This document shows positions 1 to 8,982 of a DNA stretch of 10,895 nt, piece by piece. The stretch comes from DATKCA01 sp035544675 (GTDB taxonomy: Bacteria; Acidobacteriota; Thermoanaerobaculia; Gp7-AA8), in the NCBI GenBank assembly GCA_035544675.1, contig DATKCA010000004.1, forward strand, positions 1-10,895, given 5' to 3'. The notes beneath the pieces are model-generated. The model was given only the letters and a program-made list of their open reading frames with translations, did not search any database and was not told the origin of the DNA. Positions within the stretch are counted from its first letter, which is position 1; every line of letters starts with the position of its first letter. A program made the position numbers and the translations under genes.

Positions 1-585
1 TTCGTCGGGCGCCTCGCGCGCGAAGGGGTGTTTGTCACGCCCACGCTCCATGTTTCGACATTTTACGATTGCATCTTGGATGCCGGTCGGGAACGACTTC
101 TCCGGCGTGCCGAGACCCGCTTCCTTTCAGATTATTGGTACGACCGCGTCACCAATCCGAATGACCGCTCCTACCGCAACCTGAGCCGTGCCGGCTATCC
201 ACGTCTCAAGCAGACGCACGATCTCGGGATGCAGTTCGCGCCGTTTCTCAACCGTAACGGTGTGCGTCTACTGCTCGGCACGGACACGACATGGTTCGCG
301 GTTCCCGGATTTTCGGTTCATGACGAATTGGAGCTACTGGTTCGCGCCGGTCTCTCGCCGCGCGACGCTCTGATGACGGGAACATCGAATGTGGCCGACT
401 TTCTGGGCGAAACTCACAACAGCGGCCGGATCGCCGTCGGAAAGAATGCCGATTTGTTGTTGCTGGACGCCAATCCCCTCACCGACATCCGGAACAGCCG
501 CAAGATCGCCGGTGTGATGATTGGACGGTACTGGATCGACCGTTCGGGCATCGAGCAGATTCTCGAGCGAGTTCGAAAACGATGA
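1..585 (+). CDS. Amidohydrolase (imidazolonepropionase-like), C-terminal part
   Basis: The reading frame is open from the first base, so the gene begins upstream; an in-frame GTG at 28 is internal and not the true start. About 194 residues are visible. They match the C-terminal half of metal-dependent amidohydrolases of the imidazolonepropionase/prolidase-like group: a TPTLHV strand (His at 49-51), then LLLGTDT with the Asp (283-285) that in this superfamily sits at the end of the last barrel strand and helps activate the metal-bound water. The usual tail follows: LSPRDAL, GRIAVGKNADLLLLDANPL and a closing beta-sandwich strand ending near IAGVMIGRYW. Such enzymes hydrolyse C-N bonds in cyclic amides or dipeptides; the substrate cannot be told from this part, and the HxH metal ligands and any signal peptide lie outside the window. 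The C-terminus has normal length, so the stop at 583-585 looks natural. The TGA overlaps an ATG at 582, but that frame closes after 11 codons. Confidence 0.88.
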   Translation, partial: FVGRLAREGVFVTPTLHVSTFYDCILDAGRERLLRRAETRFLSDYWYDRVTNPNDRSYRNLSRAGYPRLKQTHDLGMQFAPFLNRNGVRLLLGTDTTWFAVPGFSVHDELELLVRAGLSPRDALMTGTSNVADFLGETHNSGRIAVGKNADLLLLDANPLTDIRNSRKIAGVMIGRYWIDRSGIEQILERVRKR

Positions 586-987
586 GAGCGGGCACAGAAG
601 ACGGAACCGATTCGTGAGGCACTCGACCCGCTCGCGAAGAAAATCGACCTCGCGCTGATCTTCGGTTCGGTCGCGCGCGGCGAGGCGCACGCCGAGAGCG
701 ACGTCGACCTCCTCGTCGTTGCCCGCGACCTCCCGCTCGAGCAACTCTACGATCGCCTCCTTCAGGCAGAGGAGGCGGTTGCTCGCAAGATCCACCCCAC
801 GCTGTACACTCCTGAAGAATTTCGAAATCGCAGGCGGAACAGCTCGTTCGTCCGGAAGGTCCTCGCCGGTCCCGTGATCCCACTCTTCGGAAGCATCGAT
901 GGCGAAAAAGTCGCGGATGGGCTCGCAACGGACGATGTCCCTGGGCCGCGCTCTTTTGATACATTGATTCGGCGCGGTCGTTGCTGA
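586..987 (+). pseudogene. Minimal nucleotidyltransferase domain lacking a start codon (probable 5'-truncated HTH-nucleotidyltransferase)
   Basis: Reading the frame directly after the amidohydrolase TGA gives 133 codons to a TGA at 985-987. The product has a clear MNT/Pol-beta-like nucleotidyltransferase core: FGSVARGEA (Gly-Ser at 664-669) followed by SDVDLLVV (Asp-x-Asp at 700-708), the nucleotide- and metal-binding residues of the fold. The later part (HPTLYTPEEF, then FVRKVLAGPV and PLFGS) resembles the C-terminal half of bacterial proteins of roughly 190 residues that join a winged-helix DNA-binding domain to this domain. Here the helix-turn-helix half is absent: homology begins at the linker, right after the upstream stop. 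There is no ATG, GTG or TTG in frame before the core; ATT at 610 and CTG at 655 are the only, poor, candidates. An ATG at 582 in another frame gives only 11 codons but would enter this frame after a +1 shift. I read it as a deletion remnant; a sequencing indel near 582-617 or rare-start translation are the alternatives. The domain call is firm, the status is not. Confidence 0.62.
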
Positions 988-996
988 CTGCGACGC

Positions 997-1001
997 GGGA
1001 G
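997..1001 (+). promoter_or_regulatory. Ribosome binding site of the CheB-CheR-kinase gene
   Basis: GGGAG lies four bases before the ATG at 1006, a close but usable Shine-Dalgarno spacing. It supports 1006 as the start and places the start 18 bases after the stop of the upstream nucleotidyltransferase frame. A TACATT box at 960-965 could be a -10 element, but no matching -35 is visible. Confidence 0.5.
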
Positions 1002-1005
1002 ATCC

Positions 1006-4000
1006 ATGGCCAAGCGCGACAAAGCAAGAGGGGAGCGACCCTCCACGGCACCGCCGCCGCAACCATCGGGTGCTGAGAGCGGCGGGTCGGCAGGGGTCCC
1101 GCCGGACCGCCATCCATCGCCGTTGCGTGTGGTCGGTATCGGCGCTTCGGCCGGCGGACTGGAAGCCTTCCGCGAGCTGCTGCACGCGCTGCCGGTCGAT
1201 TCCGGCATGGCATTCGTCATCGTGCAGCACCTCGCGCGTGACCAGGAAAGCATGCTGCCCGACATCCTGTCGAGAAGCACGGCCATGCCGGTGGTCGAGA
1301 TCGTGGACGCAACGACCATTCTCGCGAACCATGTATATGTGATGTCGCCGAACACCGACGTCGAGTACGCGCGTGGCTGCCTGGTGGTCCGCAATCGCGA
1401 GACGGGAAAGCGGCACTTGCCGGTCGACCGGTTGTTCGCCACGCTGGCCGAGGGTCTCGGCGACCTCTCCGTCGGCGTGATCCTCTCCGGAACGGACCGT
1501 GACGGAAGCACGGGTGCACAGCGCATCAAAGCGATGGGCGGAGTGACGTTCGCTCAGGACGACTCAGCGCAATTCGGCGGCATGCCCAGGTCGGCAATCG
1601 AGAAGGGGACGGTCGACTTCGTCCTCTCTCCGACGGAGATCGCCCACAAGGTCGTCGACCTCGCCCGCCGCCGCACGGCCGCCATCGCCGATCCATCCTC
1701 CGTGCCCGAGTTCGATCGCATCATCCAGTTGCTGAGTACCGCGGACCGGATCGACTTCCTGCACTACAAGACGCCCACCATCGAGCGGCGAATCCAGCGC
1801 CGCATGCTGCTGCGGAATCTCGACGATCTCGCCACCTATCGGCGCGTGCTGGAAGACGATCCTGCCGAGCGCGACGCCCTCTACAGAGATGTCCTGATCG
1901 GCGTCACGCGCTTCTTTCGCGATCCGTCACGGTCCGCCGCCCTAAGAAAACAGGTCTTCCCGATGCTCTTCGCGCAACCCTCCGAGGAGCCGCTCCGGTT
2001 CTGGGTTCCAGGCTGCTCGACGGGGGAGGAGGCCTATTCACTGGCGATCCTGCTGGCCGAGTTTCTGGCCGAGAAGAAGCTGACACGCAACGTCCAGATC
2101 TTCGGCAGCGACATCAACGCCGAGTCGGTCGCTTTCGCGCGGGCCGGCCTGTATCCGAAGTCCATCGAAGACGTTGTCTCGCCCACGCGGCTGCGGAAGT
2201 TCTTCACGCCTGGCCCGGGAGGTGGCTATTCGATCAGCAGGAGCATTCGCGGGCTGTGCGTCTTCGCGGAGCACAATCTTCTCAAGGACCCACCGTTCTC
2301 ACGGCTCGACTTCATTTCGTGCAGCAACCTTCTGATCTATCTCCAGCCTGGCCAGCAGGACCGCGTCGCCGCCTTCTTTCGTTACGCTCTCAATGGCGAC
2401 GGGCTGTTGATGCTCGGGCCGTCGGAGAGCCTGCGCGCCAACGTCGACGGATTCCTCGTCGTCGACAAAAAGCACAAGCTCTACCGGGTCGCTCCGGGAT
2501 CGCGCCCGCGCCTCGACCTTTCATCTCCCCGGCCGAACCGGAGCGACACGGCGCCCGTGGCCGGACCGTCGATGGGTGCTGCCGCGGCCGAAGACGTTGG
2601 CCGTCTCGTCGATCGGCTGCTCCTCGAGCGCTACGCGCATCCGACTCTGGTCGTGAACGACGCCGCCGAGGCCATCGAGTTCCGCGGTGACCTTCACCCC
2701 TATCTCGCACCGGCATCGGGACCACCCAGTTTCAAACTCTCGAAGCTTTTACACCACGATCTGCTCGTCGACGTTCGCACGGCCTTGTTCAAAGCACGGC
2801 ACAACGGGACACCCGTGCGCCGCGAACGGCTGAAGTTGACGCGCGGAACCGATGCGCAGCTCGTCAACGTCGAAGTCGTGCCCGCGGCGCGCTCCGAACA
2901 CGACCGCGTCTACGTCATCACCTTCGAGCCCGTCGCCGCGTCCCTGGATCCGCCCGACGGCCGCGGCCGGCCGCGGAATCGAAGCGAGAACGAGCGCCTG
3001 CAGAGCGAGCTCATGGCCGCGCGTGACTACCTGACGCACCTGACCAGCGAGCACGAACAATCCGACTCGGCGCTCAATGCGACGAGCGAAGAACTGCAGT
3101 CCGCGAATGAAGAGCTGCAGAGCACCATCGAGGAGCTCGAAACGGCGAAGGAAGAGCTGCAGTCGACCAACGAGGAGCTATCGACGCTCAACGACGAGCT
3201 CCGCGTCCGCAACGCCGATCTCGTGACGCTCGGCGACGATCTGATGAACCTGCTTTCGTCGATCGACACGCCGGTGATCATGGTCGATCGCGACCTCGTC
3301 ATTCGCCTCTTCAACCCGACGGCTCAGCGCCTTTTCAGTTTCCGCGAGAGCGACGTCGGCCGGTCGATCGCCGCGTTCAAACCTCTGATGGAGCTGCCCG
3401 ATCTCCCGGAGCTGCTGAGGCGCGTCATCGAAACTCCGACCAGCGTCGACACCGAGGTTCAATCCGTCGAGGGGCGCTGGTATTCGCTGCGCGTGCGTCC
3501 GTACCGGTCGAGCCGCAACCAGATCCAGGGCGCTGTCGTCACCCTCATTGACACGCACGATCTGCGCTCGGCCCTGGCCCGCGCGGAAGAGTCGCGCGAC
3601 CTCGCCGAGGGAGCGCGCTCGACGGCAGAGGATGCTCGCGCGGAAGCTCTCGACGCGAACCGGCTCAAAGACGAGTTTCTGTCGACGTTGTCCCACGAGT
3701 TACGAACGCCGATCACGTCGATTCTGGGGTGGGCGCAGATGATGCGCATGATGCGCCTCGACGAGGAGACGATGATTACGGCGGTGGCCACCATCGAGCG
3801 CGGCACCCACGCGCAGATCCGTCTCATCGACGACCTTCTCGACGTCTCGCGAATCACGAGCGGCCGCCTCCGCCTGGAGCAGCGCGTGTTCCGCCTGCGA
3901 ACGCTCGTCGAAGAGACGCTGGACGTCGTGCGTCCGGCGGTCGTGGCGAAAGAGATCGGCGTGCACACCGATCTGGATGAAGCGCCCGTGATGATCTACG

Positions 4001-4815
4001 GCGATCCGGACCGGCTGCGGCAGGTGATCTGGAATCTTCTGAGTAATGCCGTGAAGTTCACTCCGGCTGCCGGCACGATCGAAGTCAAAATTCTCCAATC
4101 GAACGGTGCTGCCGTGATCCGTGTCTGCGATTCAGGGCAGGGCATCCCACCCGAGTTTCTGCCGAGGGTATTCGAGCGATTCTCGCAGGGCGAGACCGGA
4201 ACGAAACGGGAGACGCCTGGTCTCGGTCTCGGCCTGGCGATCTCGAAATACGTGGTGGACCTGCATGGCGGCACGATCGTCGCCGAAAGCGATGGCGTCG
4301 GGCGAGGCGCGACGTTCACCGTCACGCTCCCCCTCGTCGCGACAGCCAGCACAGCCGAGGGGCCGTCGCACTCCTTCACCGGCACTGTCGATGCGTTGCC
4401 CAACCTCGCCGGGACGACGGTGCTGGTCGTCGATGACGATCTCGACTCGCTGAAACTCGTCGCCATCGCGCTCGGGCAGTGTGGCGCCGAAGTCGTACAG
4501 GCGACGTCGGTCGCGTCGGCAATGGAGAGCCTCCAGCAAACCACGCCGGCCGTCATCATCAGCGACATTGCCATGCCCAGGCAGGACGGAGTCGACCTGC
4601 TGCGTCAGGTCCGCGCACTCGACGCGCCGGTCCGGAACGTCCCGATGGTCGCGCTGACGGCCTTCACTTCCGCTGAGGACCGACGACGCATCCTGAGTGC
4701 CGGTTTCAACGAATTCGTGACCAAACCGGTGGCGCCGCTGCAGTTGATGCGCCTGGTCCAGGCGTTGAGAGAGACGGGATCATCTCCATCGCAGGGTACG
4801 GCCCGTACCAATTGA
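1006..4815 (+). CDS. CheB-CheR-PAS-histidine kinase-receiver fusion protein
   Basis: A soluble 1269-residue multidomain signalling protein. Residues about 41-222 form a CheB methylesterase domain without its usual receiver; the expected triad is present as Ser48 (GASAGG), His75 (VQHLA) and Asp166 (RDGSTG). Residues about 235-497 form a CheR methyltransferase with VTRFFRDP, the SAM loop PGCSTGEEAYS (336-345) and an acidic strand end at Asp369; the usual CRN motif reads CSN (439-441). A PAS-like region (about 537-643) leads into a coiled coil (about 661-750), a second PAS (about 750-858) and a HisKA helix with phosphoacceptor His897 (SHELRTP). The ATPase follows with N-box Asn1014, G1 box DSGQG (1042-1046) and G2 box GLGLGL. 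A C-terminal receiver has Asp1143-1145, phosphoacceptor Asp1187, Thr1218 and Lys1240. All modules look catalytically complete. Such fusions are a known family thought to link methylation chemistry to phosphorelay, but no chemoreceptor or CheA lies nearby, so the target is unknown. No membrane segment is seen. Start chosen from the Shine-Dalgarno at 997-1001. Confidence 0.95.
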   Translation: MAKRDKARGERPSTAPPPQPSGAESGGSAGVPPDRHPSPLRVVGIGASAGGLEAFRELLHALPVDSGMAFVIVQHLARDQESMLPDILSRSTAMPVVEIVDATTILANHVYVMSPNTDVEYARGCLVVRNRETGKRHLPVDRLFATLAEGLGDLSVGVILSGTDRDGSTGAQRIKAMGGVTFAQDDSAQFGGMPRSAIEKGTVDFVLSPTEIAHKVVDLARRRTAAIADPSSVPEFDRIIQLLSTADRIDFLHYKTPTIERRIQRRMLLRNLDDLATYRRVLEDDPAERDALYRDVLIGVTRFFRDPSRSAALRKQVFPMLFAQPSEEPLRFWVPGCSTGEEAYSLAILLAEFLAEKKLTRNVQIFGSDINAESVAFARAGLYPKSIEDVVSPTRLRKFFTPGPGGGYSISRSIRGLCVFAEHNLLKDPPFSRLDFISCSNLLIYLQPGQQDRVAAFFRYALNGDGLLMLGPSESLRANVDGFLVVDKKHKLYRVAPGSRPRLDLSSPRPNRSDTAPVAGPSMGAAAAEDVGRLVDRLLLERYAHPTLVVNDAAEAIEFRGDLHPYLAPASGPPSFKLSKLLHHDLLVDVRTALFKARHNGTPVRRERLKLTRGTDAQLVNVEVVPAARSEHDRVYVITFEPVAASLDPPDGRGRPRNRSENERLQSELMAARDYLTHLTSEHEQSDSALNATSEELQSANEELQSTIEELETAKEELQSTNEELSTLNDELRVRNADLVTLGDDLMNLLSSIDTPVIMVDRDLVIRLFNPTAQRLFSFRESDVGRSIAAFKPLMELPDLPELLRRVIETPTSVDTEVQSVEGRWYSLRVRPYRSSRNQIQGAVVTLIDTHDLRSALARAEESRDLAEGARSTAEDARAEALDANRLKDEFLSTLSHELRTPITSILGWAQMMRMMRLDEETMITAVATIERGTHAQIRLIDDLLDVSRITSGRLRLEQRVFRLRTLVEETLDVVRPAVVAKEIGVHTDLDEAPVMIYGDPDRLRQVIWNLLSNAVKFTPAAGTIEVKILQSNGAAVIRVCDSGQGIPPEFLPRVFERFSQGETGTKRETPGLGLGLAISKYVVDLHGGTIVAESDGVGRGATFTVTLPLVATASTAEGPSHSFTGTVDALPNLAGTTVLVVDDDLDSLKLVAIALGQCGAEVVQATSVASAMESLQQTTPAVIISDIAMPRQDGVDLLRQVRALDAPVRNVPMVALTAFTSAEDRRRILSAGFNEFVTKPVAPLQLMRLVQALRETGSSPSQGTARTN
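3088..3255 (+). repeat. Eight coding heptad repeats (coiled-coil linker)
   Basis: Inside the fusion kinase, residues 695-750 run as eight consecutive seven-residue units with no break: EELQSAN, EELQSTI, EELETAK, EELQSTN, EELSTLN, DELRVRN, ADLVTLG and DDLMNLL. Each corresponds to a 21-base period, with GAAGAGCTGCAG-like blocks recurring in the DNA. Leucine recurs at position 3 of each heptad behind two mostly acidic residues, as expected for a parallel coiled coil that transmits signals between the methylation half and the PAS-kinase half. Linkers of this type are common in CheB/CheR/PAS fusions. Confidence 0.8.
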
Positions 4816-4875
4816 TGGAGTGCGGCTGCAGTCGTACATTCACCTGAGGCGTTCTCCGCTCGGCGCGCAATTTGA

Positions 4876-4890
4876 GCCACGCCGCGTGGC
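4876..4890 (+). other. Short perfect hairpin before the second histidine kinase
   Basis: GCCACG-CCG-CGTGGC is a perfect 6-bp inverted repeat with a three-base loop. It lies between the stop of the fusion kinase (4815) and the preferred start of the next kinase (4916), about 16 bases before the Shine-Dalgarno. No T-run follows, so it is not a convincing terminator. It could be a minor RNA stem, or coding sequence if the kinase begins at the earlier GTG (4820). Chance occurrence in GC-rich DNA is possible. Confidence 0.3.
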
Positions 4891-4906
4891 ACGGATCGCG
4901 CTTGGC

Positions 4907-4910
4907 AAGG
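4907..4910 (+). promoter_or_regulatory. Ribosome binding site favouring the start at 4916
   Basis: AAGG lies five bases before ATG 4916. The alternative start, GTG 4820, sits five bases after the preceding TGA with no comparable purine-rich site of its own, and the 32 residues it would add carry no recognisable domain. This decides the start in favour of 4916, though translational coupling from the upstream stop could still permit 4820. Confidence 0.4.
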
Positions 4911-4915
4911 TCGGG

Positions 4916-6283
4916 ATGGCTGGCTCTACTCTGCAGTCCCGCGACGGGAAGGACATTCACGTCGTGTTTCCGGCGAATCCCGCGCGTGAGCAACTGAGCG
5001 CGCTCGCCGCAGAACTGCTGTCACGACGGGATGTGATCCTGGAAGCGTGGCGTGCGTACGGCGACGTCGTGCCCGGCCAGAACGTGGGTGCCTCGCTCTC
5101 TCGCACCCAATTCATTGATCACATTCCCGCCGTGCTCGACTCGCTTTCGCACACCCTCCAGGCATGGCCGGAATTGCCTGGCGCCGTTGCAGCGCAAGAG
5201 GAAGCCGACAAAGTCGCCGACCACGGCATGCAGCGGTGGCAGCAGGGCTACTCGCTGAGCGAAGTGCTCCGAGAGTGGGGATACTTGCAGATGTGTGTCG
5301 CGGCCGAACTGGAACGCTACGCAACGGAGCATCCCGCGCTCGAGCCGAGCGTCATGCCGAACGCTCGCCGCATCTGGGCTCAGTTGTGTGCGGAGGGCGT
5401 AACGGCCAGCGCAACGCAGTACAGCCGTCTCCAGCAGACAGCATCGGCCGGGCACGTCACTGCGCTGGAACAGGCGCTGGCGGCGCTGCACGCGATGGAG
5501 CGGTCACGCGCGGAGGCCTGGCGGACCGCAGCGCACGATCTGCGTGGAAGCGTCACGGTCGTAAAAGGCGCGGCCACGCTCAACGCGAGCGGCGCATCAC
5601 TGCCAGAACTCGTGCGCGCCGAGGTCGCGGAGATGCTCAGCAAAGGCGTCTCATCGCTCAACGAGATGCTGAACGACCTGTTGAGCCTGGCCCGCCTCGA
5701 AGCGGGCCACGAGCAGCGGAACGTGACCTCGTTCGACGCCGCGGTGCTGCTCCGCGATTTCTGCACCGCATCGCAGGCTGCGGCGACGGATCGCGGGCTG
5801 TTCCTCAAGATGGACGGTCCCAGCACGCTCCCGGTCGAGGGCGATAAGCCCAAAGTCCTGCGCATCCTTCAGAACTTGCTTCTCAACGCGGTGAAATACA
5901 CGGAGCGCGGTGGGATCTCCGTGAGTTGGGGGCTCGATCAGAACCGTGACACGACCCGCTGGACATTCTCCGTCCAGGACACCGGCGCGGGAATCGACCA
6001 GGCAGAGGCCGGAGATTTCGCGCAGGAGTTGCACGAGGCAACGGAGGTCGCTGATGAGGCTCGAGACGCAAACATGGACCGTCGGCGCGACATGGAGGGT
6101 GCGGTGACAGCCCCTTCCGCTTCGGGCGAGGAGCCGGCGAGCGACCAGCATGGTGAGGGCGTCGGGTTGGCGATCGTCAAGCTCCTCTGCGAGCTTCTGG
6201 GGGCGAGCCTGGAGCTTGCGACCAAGCCAGGACACGGCTCCACGTTTCGCGTAATCCTGCCGTGCAAGTACGACGAGCGGTAG
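4916..6283 (+). CDS. Soluble sensor histidine kinase with RsbRD-like N-terminal domain
   Basis: A 455-residue kinase from ATG 4916; a GTG at 4820 would add 32 residues. Residues about 26-165 are helical, with SRRDVILEAWR, SLSRTQFIDHIPAVLDSL and a later YSLSEVLREW. This resembles the RsbRD/RsbT co-antagonist N-terminal fold used as a cytoplasmic sensor; I recognise it by resemblance only. The H-box is AHDLRGS with phosphoacceptor His207, a variant of the usual SHELRTP. The ATPase has N-box Asn324 (LLNAVKYT), G1 box DTGAG (355-359) and G2 box GEGVGLAIVK (413 onward). Between G1 and G2 lies an acidic lid of about 50 residues without the usual F-box; I recall similar lids in this kinase subfamily. 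No membrane segment or receiver is present, so it must pass phosphate to a separate partner. It begins 100 bases after the fusion kinase on the same strand and is probably co-transcribed; that protein's receiver (Asp1187) is the nearest candidate acceptor, which is inference. Confidence 0.88.
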   Translation: MAGSTLQSRDGKDIHVVFPANPAREQLSALAAELLSRRDVILEAWRAYGDVVPGQNVGASLSRTQFIDHIPAVLDSLSHTLQAWPELPGAVAAQEEADKVADHGMQRWQQGYSLSEVLREWGYLQMCVAAELERYATEHPALEPSVMPNARRIWAQLCAEGVTASATQYSRLQQTASAGHVTALEQALAALHAMERSRAEAWRTAAHDLRGSVTVVKGAATLNASGASLPELVRAEVAEMLSKGVSSLNEMLNDLLSLARLEAGHEQRNVTSFDAAVLLRDFCTASQAAATDRGLFLKMDGPSTLPVEGDKPKVLRILQNLLLNAVKYTERGGISVSWGLDQNRDTTRWTFSVQDTGAGIDQAEAGDFAQELHEATEVADEARDANMDRRRDMEGAVTAPSASGEEPASDQHGEGVGLAIVKLLCELLGASLELATKPGHGSTFRVILPCKYDER

Positions 6284-6301
6284 CCGCCATCGGGCGGCTG
6301 C
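6280..6301 (+). terminator. Stem-loop spanning the stop codon of the second histidine kinase
   Basis: AGCCGCC-ATCG-GGCGGCT (6282-6299) is a perfect 7-bp inverted repeat with a four-base loop, extendable by a U-G and a G-C pair to 9 bp. The TAG stop (6281-6283) lies within the left arm. No T-tract follows, so intrinsic termination would be weak; a transcript-end stabilising or Rho-assisted stem is equally possible. It is well placed to separate the histidine kinase unit from the Ser/Thr kinase starting at 6372. Confidence 0.4.
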
Positions 6302-6353
6302 AAGACCTGATACCACGGACCGCTTCAGCCGGCGGCTCTTCGATCCCCTCAGC

Positions 6354-6359
6354 TACAAT
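6354..6359 (+). promoter_or_regulatory. Candidate -10 box of the first Ser/Thr kinase
   Basis: TACAAT differs from the TATAAT consensus by one base and ends 12 bases before ATG 6372. Initiation about seven bases downstream would leave a leader of only about six bases. No Shine-Dalgarno is visible before this ATG, which fits leaderless or near-leaderless translation. No good -35 element is seen at 16-18 bases' spacing. Confidence 0.4.
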
Positions 6360-6670
6360 GTCCCCACACACATGATTGAAGAGCCGACCGCTCATCGCCC
6401 ATCCTCTGACGCGCGCTGGAGGAACGAGCGGCGCTTTACCCCCGGCACCATGCTCGGCGAGCGCTATCGCATCGTCGCCCTCCTCGGTTCCGGCGGCATG
6501 GGCGAGGTCTACCGCGCCGAAGACACGAAGCTCGGGCAGCAGGTCGCGCTGAAGTTTCTTCCCCACCATGTCGGCAGCGATCCCGCCCGCCTCGAGCGCC
6601 TCTACTCCGAAGTCCGCCTCGGCCGGCAGGTATCGCATCCCAATGTCTGCCGCCTCTACGACATCGGAGA

Positions 6671-8941
<2,271 letters not shown>

Positions 8942-8970
8942 CGGACGACGTCGAAGCCGCCGAACCCCTG

Positions 8971-8976
8971 TATCCT
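8971..8976 (+). promoter_or_regulatory. Candidate -10 box of the second Ser/Thr kinase
   Basis: TATCCT is followed by six pyrimidine-rich bases and then ATG 8983. No Shine-Dalgarno is present in the 41-base gap. Transcription starting about seven bases after the box would begin at or next to the ATG, so the message could be leaderless. The box is only a fair match to consensus and no -35 is recognised. Confidence 0.35.
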
Positions 8977-8982
8977 CTCTCC

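Noticed and set aside
582..617. Small gene starting at the ATGA overlap with the amidohydrolase stop
   Set aside because: The frame closes after 11 codons. It is worth noting only as the possible original start of the nucleotidyltransferase if an indel is present.
334..1416. 360-codon open frame on the - strand spanning three + strand genes
   Set aside because: It crosses the amidohydrolase end, the nucleotidyltransferase and the CheB start, all of which show real domain motifs on the + strand; its composition is that of a shadow frame.
4820..4915. GTG 4820 as the start of the second histidine kinase
   Set aside because: The added 32 residues show no domain, no Shine-Dalgarno precedes the GTG, and ATG 4916 has AAGG at good spacing. 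It is not fully excluded because the GTG is close to the upstream stop.
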